64,000 bases of DNA from Solilutibacter silvestris. Its GTDB lineage: Bacteria; Pseudomonadota; Gammaproteobacteria; Xanthomonadales; Xanthomonadaceae. The translations under genes and the position numbers were made by a program. Within the stretch, counting starts at the first letter, position 1. Each line of letters begins with the position of its first letter. A model generated the notes under the pieces. It did not search any database and had not been told where the DNA came from. It worked only from the letters and a program-made list of their open reading frames with translations. The stretch lies in the NCBI RefSeq assembly GCF_002895945.1, contig NZ_NPZB01000002.1, forward strand, positions 620,001-684,000. The letters are read 5' to 3'. Below are positions 43,494-52,138 of the stretch, in pieces.

Positions 43494-44051
43494 TCAATCG
43501 TGTTTTGGCGCAGGCAATCGAATGTTGGTGATCTTCCAGCGCAAGCCGCGCGGCTCGAACACGAAACCGACGTCGCCGCCACTGGTGGTCACCGTTGCGA
43601 CGTAACGCGTCGGCGATTCGAAGCGGCCATGCGCGTTGGAAAATGGGTCGACGGGACGCGCCTGCTTGACCACGCCATCGCCGACGGTGTCGCCGCTGGC
43701 CTGCTTGTAGAGCGCGTCGCCCTGCAGCAACACCCCGATGCCGGCCGGCGTCGCCATCATGTTCACGGCATTGTCGGAAATCACCTTCGCTGCCTGACCG
43801 GCCAGCCCGCCATTGGCGCCACTGCCGAGGCGCGCGGAAATGCCGCGGGCGATGCGGTCCTCGATCTGCGGCGAGAGACTGGCACGCAGCGCGACGAAAT
43901 CGACATGGGTTTCCAGCGCGGCCAGGTCCTTGTCGGCGATCGCCTTGCGCAGGCCGTGCATGGCGATGTACGGGCCGGAACACCACGCGGCGACGAGGAG
44001 CGCCAGCACGACGACAGTGATGATCGAAATGCGGCGTTGCGTGCGGGTCAT
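43494..44051 (-). CDS. DUF2939 family membrane-anchored protein
   Basis: 185 residues: an N-terminal transmembrane anchor (RISIITVVVLALLVAAWC, about 7-25), then PYIAMHGLRKAIADKDLAALETHVDFVALR, the DUF2939 signature. The rest is probably periplasmic and ends KITNIRLPAPKHD. Function unknown. It starts 2 nt after the stop of the DUF2461 gene and is the last gene of the minus-strand run. Confidence 0.8.
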   Translation of the reverse strand: MTRTQRRISIITVVVLALLVAAWCSGPYIAMHGLRKAIADKDLAALETHVDFVALRASLSPQIEDRIARGISARLGSGANGGLAGQAAKVISDNAVNMMATPAGIGVLLQGDALYKQASGDTVGDGVVKQARPVDPFSNAHGRFESPTRYVATVTTSGGDVGFVFEPRGLRWKITNIRLPAPKHD

Positions 44052-44053
44052 GC

Positions 44054-44737
44054 TCAGAACTCCAGGTCGAGGGCGGCGCAGAGATAATCGACAAACGGCG
44101 CGAGCGTGGCGAAGTCCTTAGCAAGCTGGCGCACCAGGTTCGGCGATGTCATGTCGGCATCGTCGAGGCCGCGCACCATCACGAAATTGCGATGACGCAG
44201 ATCATCGGCAAACACGAAATCCTTGGGAAAACCGGCTGGCACCCGCGTCAGCATCTCTTCGGATTCGAGGTCGAAGCGCTTGCGCATGGCGGGCGCGTGC
44301 GCGGCGGCTTTCCATCCCGCCGGATTTTCGACGATGAACTGGCGGATCTTGCGTTGCGTCGCCGGTTCAGGATGCCAGATGCCGGCGCCGACGAAGCAAT
44401 GGCCGGGTTGCAGGTGCAGGTAGAAGGACGGCGCTGGCAATTCGCTGCGACGCTCGTGGTAGAGGCGGGCGCCTTGCCAGCCCTTGTACGGCGACTTGTC
44501 GCCGGAGAAACGCGTATCGCGATGGATGCGGAACAGCGAACCGCCATTGCCGCGTGGGTCGGCGCGGAAACGCGGGCTGATCTTCGCCAGTTCCGGCTGC
44601 AGGTCCAGCAGCAGTTGCTGGAACGGCGTCTTCAGGTGTTTTTCATAGTCGTCCTTGTGCGCGAGGAACCATTCGCGGTTGTTGTTGCGCATCAACGCGC
44701 GCAGGAAACGGAAGCTCTTGTCGCTGAAATGGTTCAT
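44054..44737 (-). CDS. DUF2461 (TIGR02453) family protein
   Basis: 227 residues, cytoplasmic. The family pattern is clear: FLRALMRNNNREWFLAHKDDYEKHL, RFRADPRGNGGSLFRIHRDTRFSGDKSPYK and YLHLQPGHCFVGAGIWHPE. Function unestablished. The start overlaps the sbcB stop (ATGA, 44734-44737). Confidence 0.88.
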   Translation of the reverse strand: MNHFSDKSFRFLRALMRNNNREWFLAHKDDYEKHLKTPFQQLLLDLQPELAKISPRFRADPRGNGGSLFRIHRDTRFSGDKSPYKGWQGARLYHERRSELPAPSFYLHLQPGHCFVGAGIWHPEPATQRKIRQFIVENPAGWKAAAHAPAMRKRFDLESEEMLTRVPAGFPKDFVFADDLRHRNFVMVRGLDDADMTSPNLVRQLAKDFATLAPFVDYLCAALDLEF

Positions 44738-46176
44738 GTCAGGCCAGCCTCGATCTGGTCGCCCCAGTGCGTGAGTGCGTCGAGCAGCGCCAGCGTCTCC
44801 GGGGCTTCCGCGTGTTGCTGGCGCAGGATCGCGATTTCGCCGCGATACGACGTCAGCGTGGCCTCACCGAGGCCCGGTTCTTCCATGCGCGCGCGGCGCA
44901 ATGCGTTCCAGCGATCCTGTTCGGCGAACGACAGCGTCTGCGGCCAGTTGCGTGCGCGGTAGCGGAACAGCAGCTCACGCAGGCGGGCGTCGCGGAATGG
45001 GAAATCCTCCTCGCGCAAGCGTTGCGGCGGCGTGCCGCGCAGCAAGGGGAACATGCGTTTGTCGCTGTCGGGAACGAAGCGATCATAGAGCGCGCCGTCG
45101 GCATCGTTCGGGGAAAATTCCCTGGCGCGCGCGTACACCTGACGGATCTTCTCGGCGAATGCCGGGCCGGAGTTGCGCAGGCGTTCGCCACGCGCGTGGA
45201 CCAGCTCCGGATCGATCGCCAGACGCTGGAAATCCGCATCGCGCAGATGGTCCCACTGCACCAGCATCGGCGAGCGGTTGAGGTGGACCTCCTTCAGTGC
45301 GATGCGTTCGACACCTTCGGGCAAGGCATCACTGGCGACGAACAGGCGGGCGGCGATGGCGTCGGCATCGAGATCGAACAGCGGTTGCGGATCGCTGGCG
45401 AGATCGAACACGATCACCCGACCGTCGAATTCCGGATGGCGCGTCAGCGGCAGGATCGGCGCCGCACACAATCGCGAAGCCGGATAGCGTTGCGAGACGT
45501 GCAACAGCGGGCGCGGCCGCATCGGATCGACCAGATCGGCGACATGGCGCTTGTCGCGCAGGCGCAGGGCATAGTCCCACAGGCGCGGTTGCGACGCGCG
45601 CAGCAGTCGCGCCAGCCCGAGCGTCGCGCGCACGTCCGACAATGCTTCGTGGGCGTCGCCATCGCGCAGGCCGTTGTCCTCGGCGAGATGTTCCAGCTTG
45701 AAACTGGTGCCGCCGCCATCCTCGCGTGCGCGCCAAGGGATGCCCTCCGGCCGCAGCGCATGCACCAGTCGCGTCATGTCGAGCAGGTCCCAGCGCGAAT
45801 TGCCGTTCTTCCATTCGCGTTCGTAGGCGTCGTGGAAATTGCGATACAGGCCGAAGCGGATGAATTCGTCGTCGAAACGGATGCTGTTGTAGCCGAGGCT
45901 GCAGGTGCCCGGTTCTGACATCAGCTCGGAAATCCGCGCGAAGGCTTCGGCCTCGACGATGCCATGGTGCAATGCATGCTGCGGCGTGATCCCGGTGATC
46001 AGCGTGGCGACGGGCGAGGGCAGCAGGTCTTGCGCGGGCTGGACGAAGAATTCGTGCGGCGCCTCGATCTCGTTGAGTTCGGCATCGGTGCGGATCGCGG
46101 CGAACTGGGCGATGCGCGTGCGCCGCGGATCCTGCCCCCAGGTTTCCAGATCGTAGAACAGGAAGCTGTCAGTCAT
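44734..46176 (-). CDS. sbcB: Exodeoxyribonuclease I (SbcB)
   Basis: 480 residues, near the E. coli length. It digests single-stranded DNA 3'-5' and acts in recombination and mismatch repair. The DnaQ-like fold starts with FLFYDLETWGQDPRRTRIAQFA (DxE catalytic pair) and continues with SLGYNSIRFDDEFIR and NGLRDGDAHEALSDVRAT, ahead of the SH3-like and helical ExoI C-terminal regions. It lies 7 nt after kmo and overlaps the DUF2461 gene, an unusual joining of catabolic and DNA-repair genes in one run. Confidence 0.93.
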   Translation of the reverse strand: MTDSFLFYDLETWGQDPRRTRIAQFAAIRTDAELNEIEAPHEFFVQPAQDLLPSPVATLITGITPQHALHHGIVEAEAFARISELMSEPGTCSLGYNSIRFDDEFIRFGLYRNFHDAYEREWKNGNSRWDLLDMTRLVHALRPEGIPWRAREDGGGTSFKLEHLAEDNGLRDGDAHEALSDVRATLGLARLLRASQPRLWDYALRLRDKRHVADLVDPMRPRPLLHVSQRYPASRLCAAPILPLTRHPEFDGRVIVFDLASDPQPLFDLDADAIAARLFVASDALPEGVERIALKEVHLNRSPMLVQWDHLRDADFQRLAIDPELVHARGERLRNSGPAFAEKIRQVYARAREFSPNDADGALYDRFVPDSDKRMFPLLRGTPPQRLREEDFPFRDARLRELLFRYRARNWPQTLSFAEQDRWNALRRARMEEPGLGEATLTSYRGEIAILRQQHAEAPETLALLDALTHWGDQIEAGLT

Positions 46177-46183
46177 GTCGGCA

Positions 46184-47548
46184 TTATCCGGGCAATGGCT
46201 CCAGCCGCGCCATCACCTCGCCATCCACCGCAGCCCAATCGATGCCGTCCAATGATTCGCGGCCGCGCGTCGCATTCACCAGGATCTCGCGCTGGATGTC
46301 GCTGCGTTCCAGCGCCATTGCGTAGGGAATGCGCATGAAGGTCACCATCGTGTAATGCGGCACGAAGCGCCCGGGGTGGCGCGCCTGCAGGGCCAGCTCC
46401 AGTTCGCGTTGCAGCAGGAAGGCGGCGTCGCCGACCTTGTCGCGCATCTCGATGTAGTTTTCCAGCGCCATCTGCTGGATCGCCGCCGCGTTCGGCTTGC
46501 GCTCGGCTTCGTAGGCGGCGTACGCCTCGGCGAGACCGCGGTCGCGTGCGAGATGGTTAGCCAGCGCGATGCAGTCCTCGAAGGCGCAATTCATGCCCTG
46601 GCCGTGGAACGGCACCATCGCGTGCGCAGCGTCGCCGATCAGCGCGGCGCGATCATCGAGATGCCAATGCTGGTAATGCAACGTCGCCAGCTTGCCGACC
46701 GGGTTGCGAGCGTAGTCTTCGACCAGTTCCGGGATCAGCGGTATCGCGTCCGGGAAATCGCGGTGGAAGAAATCCAGCGCCTGCGCGCCGTCACGAATCG
46801 TCTCGAAACTCGGGGCTGCGCCTTGCAGCGGCATGAACAGGGTGACGGTGAAGGTGCGCTCGTCGTTCGGCAATGCGATACACATGTAGTGGCCACGCGG
46901 CCAGATGTGCAGGGCATTGGCTTCGATGCGGAAATCGCCATTCGCGTCCGGCGGAATTTCCAGTTCCTTGTAGCCGTGATCCAGCCACTCGCTGCGTTCC
47001 TCGCACGGCCGATAGTGCTGCAACGCCTGGCGCAACGACGATCCCGCGCCATCGGCACCGATCAACGTGGTGAACGGAAGTTCGCGCGGGCCGCTGTTGG
47101 TGTCGAACGTGGCGATGCGCCGCTCGAAATCGACCGATTCCAGGCCCATGTCGAAATGCAGACGTGCGCCGGCGCGTTCGGCGGCGTCGAGCAGGGTGAT
47201 GTTGAGCTCGCCACGGCTGATCGACCAGATCACTTCGCTGTCGTCGCGACCGTAGCGCTGCAGGTGCGGCTCGCCATCGAGCGGATGCACGAAGCGCCCG
47301 CGCATCATCACCGCCTGTTTCAGCACGGCATCGTCGAGACCGGCCAGTCGCAGTGCATGCAGCCCGCGTTCGGCCAATGCCAGGTTGATCGAACGACCAC
47401 CGGCATAGCCTTCAACGCGCGGATCGCCACGGCGTTCGTACACATCGACCTGCCAGCCTTGTTTCGCCAGCAATGTCGCCAGCAACGCGCCGGCCAATCC
47501 GCCGCCGATGATCGCAAGCGGTGTGGTGAGTGATGCCGGAGGCGTCAT
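46184..47548 (-). CDS. kmo: Kynurenine 3-monooxygenase
   Basis: 454 residues. This FAD hydroxylase converts L-kynurenine to 3-hydroxykynurenine using NADPH and oxygen. It has the dinucleotide fold IIGGGLAGALLATLLAKQG, the KMO-specific GGRSINLALAERG, and the FAD motif LIGDAAHAMVPFHGQGMN. The C-terminal helix region could be membrane-associated. Its ATG overlaps the kynU stop (ATGA, 47545-47548). Confidence 0.95.
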   Translation of the reverse strand: MTPPASLTTPLAIIGGGLAGALLATLLAKQGWQVDVYERRGDPRVEGYAGGRSINLALAERGLHALRLAGLDDAVLKQAVMMRGRFVHPLDGEPHLQRYGRDDSEVIWSISRGELNITLLDAAERAGARLHFDMGLESVDFERRIATFDTNSGPRELPFTTLIGADGAGSSLRQALQHYRPCEERSEWLDHGYKELEIPPDANGDFRIEANALHIWPRGHYMCIALPNDERTFTVTLFMPLQGAAPSFETIRDGAQALDFFHRDFPDAIPLIPELVEDYARNPVGKLATLHYQHWHLDDRAALIGDAAHAMVPFHGQGMNCAFEDCIALANHLARDRGLAEAYAAYEAERKPNAAAIQQMALENYIEMRDKVGDAAFLLQRELELALQARHPGRFVPHYTMVTFMRIPYAMALERSDIQREILVNATRGRESLDGIDWAAVDGEVMARLEPLPG

Positions 47549-48819
47549 CGCGCCTTCATCCAATCGATCGCCGCCAACGCGAAGCGCCGCACGTCCTCGA
47601 AGTTGTTGTAGAGCGGGGCGGGGGAGATGCGGATCACGTCGGGTTCGCGCCAGTCGCCGATCACGCCCTGGGTGGCGAGATGTTCGAACAACGCCCGCCC
47701 GCCATCGCGCCCGGCCTTCACCCGCAGCGAGAACTGCGAACCGTGTTGCGCATCGTCGCGCGGCGTCACGATCTCGATCGCGTCGGCCAGATGCGCGTCG
47801 ACCAACTGGCCAAGATAGGTCGTCAACCTCAGTGATTTCTCGCGCAATGCCGGCATCCCCGCGCGCAGGAATTGTTCGCTGGCCGCGCGCAATGGCGCCA
47901 GCCCGAGGATCGGCGGATTCGACAACTGCCAGCCATCGGCGCCCGGCGTTGGCTGGAACTGCGGGCCCATCCTGAAACGCACTGATGCGTCGTTGCCCCA
48001 CCAGCCGGCAAAGCGCGGACGTTGGGTGGCGGCGTGACGTTCGTGGACGAAACAGCCGGCGACCGCGCCCGGTCCGGAGTTCAGGTATTTGTAGTGGCAC
48101 CACACGGCGAAATCGGCGTTCCAGTCATGGAGTTGCAGCGGCAGATTGCCGACCGCGTGCGCGAGGTCGAAGCCGACGATTGCGCCGGCTTCATGACCCA
48201 GCGCGGCGATACGCGCGAGATCGAAGGCCTGGCCGCTGCGGTACTGCACGCCCGGCCACAGGATCATGCACAAGCGCTGGGCGTTGTCGCGGATTGCCTG
48301 TTCGATCCGTTGCATCGAGAACACGCCATTCGGCAGGTCGGGCTCGACTTCGATCAGCGTCGCGTCCGGCGGCAATCCGTGGAAGCGCAGCTGCGATTCC
48401 ACCGCGTAACGATCGGAGGGAAAACTGCCGGCTTCGATCAGGATCGCGGTGCGTTCAATGGTCGGCTGGTAGAAACTCACCATCATCAGGTGCAGGTTGG
48501 CGGTGAGCGAATTCATCGCCACCACTTCCTGCGCTTTCGCGCCGACAAGATGCGCCAGCGGTTCGCGCACCAGCTCGTGGTAGGGCATCCATTGCGCCTG
48601 GCCAGTGAAGTGGCCTTCCACCGCTTCTGCCGCCCATTTGTCCAGCACTTCCTCCACATGCGCGCGCACGCCGCGCGGCTGCAGGCCCAGCGAATTCCCG
48701 CAGAAATACGCCTGTTCGTGGCCATCGTGGCGCGGGATCAGGAATTCGTCGCGGAATGTGCGCAAGGGATCGGCGGCGTCGAGTGCCGCGGCGTGTCCGG
48801 GGGAAAGCAGGTTGGTCAT
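47545..48819 (-). CDS. kynU: Kynureninase
   Basis: 424 residues. A PLP-dependent hydrolase that releases alanine from (3-hydroxy)kynurenine to give (3-hydroxy)anthranilate. The PLP-lysine region WCHYKYLNSGPGAVAGCFVHE is typical, with YFCGNSLGLQPRG near the N terminus. The start is ATG 48819, overlapping the stop of the decarboxylase gene. Linked kmo favours 3-hydroxykynurenine as substrate. Confidence 0.95.
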   Translation of the reverse strand: MTNLLSPGHAAALDAADPLRTFRDEFLIPRHDGHEQAYFCGNSLGLQPRGVRAHVEEVLDKWAAEAVEGHFTGQAQWMPYHELVREPLAHLVGAKAQEVVAMNSLTANLHLMMVSFYQPTIERTAILIEAGSFPSDRYAVESQLRFHGLPPDATLIEVEPDLPNGVFSMQRIEQAIRDNAQRLCMILWPGVQYRSGQAFDLARIAALGHEAGAIVGFDLAHAVGNLPLQLHDWNADFAVWCHYKYLNSGPGAVAGCFVHERHAATQRPRFAGWWGNDASVRFRMGPQFQPTPGADGWQLSNPPILGLAPLRAASEQFLRAGMPALREKSLRLTTYLGQLVDAHLADAIEIVTPRDDAQHGSQFSLRVKAGRDGGRALFEHLATQGVIGDWREPDVIRISPAPLYNNFEDVRRFALAAIDWMKAR

Positions 48820-49841
48820 GCAAACCTCGATGCCGGCAACCCCAGCCATTCCAGCGCGGTGCCGTGGTACAGGCGATCGCGGTCCGGTTGCGGCAACTGC
48901 AAACGCTCGATGCCCTCACCGGGCGACTGCTCGCCGAGCGGGAACGGATAGTCGGTGCCTAGCATCACGCGATCGCTGCCGCAGACGTCCAGCAGATAAC
49001 GCAAGGCGCGGTCGTCGGCGACCCAGGAATCGAAATACAACCGTTTCAGGTATTCGCGCGGATTGCGGAAATTGTCGGTGGCGACCAGATCGGGCCGCAT
49101 GTTGAAGCCGTGTTCGATGCGGCCGATGGTCCAGGGAAAACTGCCGCCACCGTGCGCCAGCGCGATCTTCAGTTTCGGCAAGCGTTCCAGCACGCCGCCG
49201 AAGATCAGGCAGCATGCCGCGCGCGCCTGTTCCGCCGGCATGCCGACCAACCACGGCAGCCAGTATTTCGGCATCGATTCGCTGCCCATCATGTCCCACG
49301 GATGGACCAGGATCGCGGCATCGAGTTGCGCCGCCGCTTCGAAGAACGGGAACAGTTCTTCCGCGTCGAGATTCCAGTGGCGCCCATCGGGCAGTTGCAG
49401 GTGCGAACCGATCTGCACGCCCTGCAAGCCGAGTTCATCCATGCAGCGTTCGAGTTCGCGGATCGCCAGTTGCGGCGATTGCAGCGGCACCGTGCCGATG
49501 CCGGCGTAGTGGCGCGGGAAGGCGCGGATCGTCTCGGCCATGTGGTCATTGAGCGAGCGGTGCAGCTCCAGCGCCTGATGCGGTTGCGCCCAGTAGCTGA
49601 ACATCACCGGCACCGTGCTGATCACCTGCACCTGCACGCCGAAACGCGCGTAGTCGTCGATGCGTTCCTGCGGGTCCCAGGTCTTGGGCCAGATTTCCCG
49701 GAAGAATTTGCCGTCGCGATAAATCCGGTGACGGCCGTCCTCGCCGTGGTGGATCACCGGGAAGCGCGGTTCGCCGTATTTGCTTGCCAGGTCGGGCCAA
49801 TCGCGGGGCAGGACGTGGGCGTGGGTATCGATGCGGAGCAT
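48816..49841 (-). CDS. 2-amino-3-carboxymuconate-6-semialdehyde decarboxylase (ACMSD)
   Basis: 341 residues of the amidohydrolase fold. Metal ligands are visible as His7-Ala-His9 (DTHAHVLP), His in ILVHPWDMMG, His in ALAHGGGSFPW and Asp in LGTDYPFP. It decarboxylates the ring-opened product of 3-hydroxyanthranilate, directing tryptophan carbon to catabolism rather than quinolinate. First gene of the coupled set with kynU and kmo. No Shine-Dalgarno precedes it and a TAGAAT lies 6 nt upstream, suggesting a leaderless mRNA. Confidence 0.92.
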   Translation of the reverse strand: MLRIDTHAHVLPRDWPDLASKYGEPRFPVIHHGEDGRHRIYRDGKFFREIWPKTWDPQERIDDYARFGVQVQVISTVPVMFSYWAQPHQALELHRSLNDHMAETIRAFPRHYAGIGTVPLQSPQLAIRELERCMDELGLQGVQIGSHLQLPDGRHWNLDAEELFPFFEAAAQLDAAILVHPWDMMGSESMPKYWLPWLVGMPAEQARAACCLIFGGVLERLPKLKIALAHGGGSFPWTIGRIEHGFNMRPDLVATDNFRNPREYLKRLYFDSWVADDRALRYLLDVCGSDRVMLGTDYPFPLGEQSPGEGIERLQLPQPDRDRLYHGTALEWLGLPASRFA

Positions 49842-49847
49842 CGCCCG

Positions 49848-49853
49848 ATTCTA
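49848..49853 (-). promoter_or_regulatory. Candidate -10 box for a leaderless kynurenine operon
   Basis: On the minus strand TAGAAT ends 6 nt before the ATG at 49841, placing the transcription start on or next to the A of the start codon. A -35 match is weak. Confidence 0.35.
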
Positions 49854-49915
49854 GCCGCGTCGCCTCGCTGGAGCGGAAATCACCCATTCATGCAACGGAA
49901 TGCGCTTCCATGAGG

Positions 49916-49943
49916 TTGACGTTGTCACAAATTCTGGGATAAC
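49916..49943 (+). promoter_or_regulatory. Candidate promoter of the X-T4SS operon
   Basis: -35 TTGACG (49916-49921), 16-bp spacer, -10 GATAAC (49938-49943). The predicted start near 49950 gives a leader of about 90 nt before virB7. Confidence 0.55.
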
Positions 49944-49952
49944 GTGGATGCA

Positions 49953-50038
49953 GGCACGGAAAAACGTGCCATCCGTCGCCTTTCCAGACGGGCAAGACCG
50001 CTGGAGGGCGCGATGGGTGACGGCTGTACAACAGGGGA
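49953..50038 (+). promoter_or_regulatory. virB7 leader with hairpin and GGA motifs (possible CsrA/RsmA sites)
   Basis: GGCACG (49953-49958) and CGTGCC (49965-49970) form a six-pair hairpin whose loop is entered by the GGA of CACGGA. Further GGA motifs occur at 50003 (CTGGAGGG) and within AGGGGA at 50033-50038, which is also the Shine-Dalgarno of virB7. A GGA in a loop plus one over the Shine-Dalgarno is the usual CsrA/RsmA arrangement; CsrA repression of the X. citri T4SS leader has been described. Confidence 0.45.
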
Positions 50039-50042
50039 TCAC

Positions 50043-50441
50043 GTGAAGAATCTGACCAAACACATGGCCTTGGCCATGGCAACAGCGGTATTGATGTCGG
50101 CCTGTACGACCACGCCAGCACCGGAATTCGGTGGCAAATGGCGGCCCGTGAACCGTTTCGCCGACACCGCGCGGGAAATCCCGCTCAATCCTGCCTACAT
50201 CTATTACGCCTTGCCGATGGATGGCACGCTCAAGGGCGTGTTGACGCGCTGGGCCAAGGACACCCACGCCGGGCTGGCCTACCAGTTGTCTGCGGACTAC
50301 ACCTTGCCGGCCGCGGTCGGGCAGATCCGTACCGCCGATGGCGCCGCGGCGCTGCAGCAGCTGGCGCAGGTCTATGCGGCGCAGCGGATCGAACTCGCGG
50401 TCGAGAACGGGGCCATCACCGCCCGTCCGGCCAAGAACTGA
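50043..50441 (+). CDS. virB7: VirB7-like lipoprotein with N0 domain (X-T4SS)
   Basis: 132 residues from GTG 50043, with lipobox LMSAC. Conjugative VirB7 proteins are about 50 residues; here a C-terminal domain (about 50-128) with GTLKGVLTRWAKDTHAGLAYQLSADYTL resembles the N0/STN fold of secretins, as in Xanthomonas VirB7. It sits in the outer-membrane core with VirB9 and VirB10. Alternative start ATG 50013 has a GGAGG but would lengthen the signal peptide's N-region. No virD4 precedes it; the upstream gene is divergent. Confidence 0.88.
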   Translation: MKNLTKHMALAMATAVLMSACTTTPAPEFGGKWRPVNRFADTAREIPLNPAYIYYALPMDGTLKGVLTRWAKDTHAGLAYQLSADYTLPAAVGQIRTADGAAALQQLAQVYAAQRIELAVENGAITARPAKN

Positions 50442-50453
50442 TCCGGGGGCGAC

Positions 50454-51374
50454 ATGGCATTCGGCAAGAAGAAGGCGTCGGCCGGGATCGACGCTGCGGT
50501 CAACAAGGCCGCGAATTTCGAAATCACCGTGTCCGACCTGGCGCGGCGCAGCGAGAAACGTGCGTGGTGGGTCGCGGGACTGTCGCTGCTGCTGACGCTG
50601 GTGATGGCCGGCATCCTCGCGTACATGGTGCCGCTGAAGAAGGAAGTGCCGTACCTGGTGATGGTCGATCCCTACGCGGGCATCGCACGCCTGGCGCGCG
50701 TGACCGGTGACGACGGCTACCAGAGCGTCATCGCCAAGGAAGCGATCAGCCGCGCCAACATCGCCTCGTACATCCTCGCCCGCGAGTCCTACGATTCCGG
50801 CCTGATCAACGAACGCGACTACCGCACCGTGTACACCATGTCGGAACCGGACGTGTGGAGCGCGTATTCCGCCTCGCGCGATCCGCGCAATCCGGAAAGC
50901 CCGGCGACGATGTACGGCGCGCGCACCGCCATCCGCGTCAAGATCACCAGCGTCACGCCGCTTGGTGCCCGTCCGGGCAAGCCGCCGACCGGCGCCACCG
51001 TGCGCTACCAGCGCCAGCTCTATGAAAAGTCGAACGGCGCCACCCGCGTCCTCGACAGCCGCATCGCCACCATGGAATTCGCCTATCGGCCCGAGCTGAA
51101 GATGGACCGCGAGGACGACAACATGGTCAACCCGCTGCGTTTCCGCGTGATCAATTACCGCAGCGATCTCGATAGCGCCACACCGGTGCCTGTCGAATTC
51201 CCGGCCGCGATACCGGCGCAGCCCGGCGCGATGCCGGCACCGGCAGCGACCAATGCCGCGGCATCGGCGCCACCGGCCACCACGGCACCGGTCAATCCGC
51301 AAGCCATTCCGGCGTCGCCCCAGGCGACCGCCAGTCCCACGACACCGGCCAGCCCGGCGCAAGGAGTCCATTGA
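50454..51374 (+). CDS. virB8: T4SS inner-membrane protein VirB8
   Basis: 306 residues. Cytoplasmic N terminus, one transmembrane helix (about 43-62, WWVAGLSLLLTLVMAGILAYM), then the NTF2-like periplasmic domain with YDSGLINERDYRTVYTMS and VRYQRQLYEKS. It ends in a Pro/Ala-rich tail of about 55 residues that typical VirB8 proteins lack. VirB8 is a scaffold of the inner-membrane complex. Its stop overlaps the virB9 start. Confidence 0.93.
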   Translation: MAFGKKKASAGIDAAVNKAANFEITVSDLARRSEKRAWWVAGLSLLLTLVMAGILAYMVPLKKEVPYLVMVDPYAGIARLARVTGDDGYQSVIAKEAISRANIASYILARESYDSGLINERDYRTVYTMSEPDVWSAYSASRDPRNPESPATMYGARTAIRVKITSVTPLGARPGKPPTGATVRYQRQLYEKSNGATRVLDSRIATMEFAYRPELKMDREDDNMVNPLRFRVINYRSDLDSATPVPVEFPAAIPAQPGAMPAPAATNAAASAPPATTAPVNPQAIPASPQATASPTTPASPAQGVH

Positions 51375-52138
51375 TGATGCGCATGCGCAGTCTGTTTGTC
51401 TTTCTGATCACCGGTGTCACTGCAGTTGCATGCCTGTTCGCGGGCAATGCCTCCGCGCAGGTCGTGCAGGAATACACCTATGCCGCCGATCGCATCTATC
51501 CAATCCGAACCGGCCTTGGCATCACCACCCAGATCGAACTGAGCCCCAGCGAGAAGGTGGTCGACTACAGCGTCGGCTTCAGCGGCGGCTGGGACCTGCA
51601 GCGGCGTGACAACGTGTTCTACATCCGCCCGAAGAACACCGACGTCGACACCAACCTGATGGTGCGCACCGAAACGCATACCTACATCTTCGAACTGAAA
51701 GTGGTGGCCACCGATTGGCGCGCGCTCGACCAGGCCAAGGCCGCCGGCGTGCAATACAAGGTGACGTTCCGCTATCCGGAAGACACACGCTTCACCCAGA
51801 AGAAGGCCGATGAACCGGCCGCCGCGGATACCGCGCTGTCGGCGGGGCGCGTCTACAACTACAACTACGACTATTCGACCAGCAGCAAGGCGGGTTGGCT
51901 GGTGCCGGTCGCCGTTTACGACGACGGCAGTTTCACCTACATCCGCATGAGCGATCTCAAGAGCATCCCGACCGGCAATTTCCCGGCGGTGTATGGCCGC
52001 GAGAAGGCGCGGACCAGTGATTTCCTGGTCAATACCACCGTCGAGAACAACACCATCATCGTCCACGGGGTCTACCCGTTCCTGACCATCCGCCATGGTG
52101 ACAATGTCATCGGCTTGCGCAGGGGATCGCAGCAATGA
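51374..52138 (+). CDS. virB9: T4SS core protein VirB9
   Basis: 254 residues with a signal peptide ending near NASAQ. The N-terminal domain (YAADRIYPIRTGLGITTQIEL) and C-terminal domain (FLTIRHGDNVIGLR) are the standard VirB9 halves, joined by an acidic linker. VirB9 forms the outer ring with VirB7 and VirB10. ATG 51374 has AAGGAG 7 nt upstream and overlaps the virB8 stop. The stop overlaps the virB10 ATG. Confidence 0.94.
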   Translation: MMRMRSLFVFLITGVTAVACLFAGNASAQVVQEYTYAADRIYPIRTGLGITTQIELSPSEKVVDYSVGFSGGWDLQRRDNVFYIRPKNTDVDTNLMVRTETHTYIFELKVVATDWRALDQAKAAGVQYKVTFRYPEDTRFTQKKADEPAAADTALSAGRVYNYNYDYSTSSKAGWLVPVAVYDDGSFTYIRMSDLKSIPTGNFPAVYGREKARTSDFLVNTTVENNTIIVHGVYPFLTIRHGDNVIGLRRGSQQ

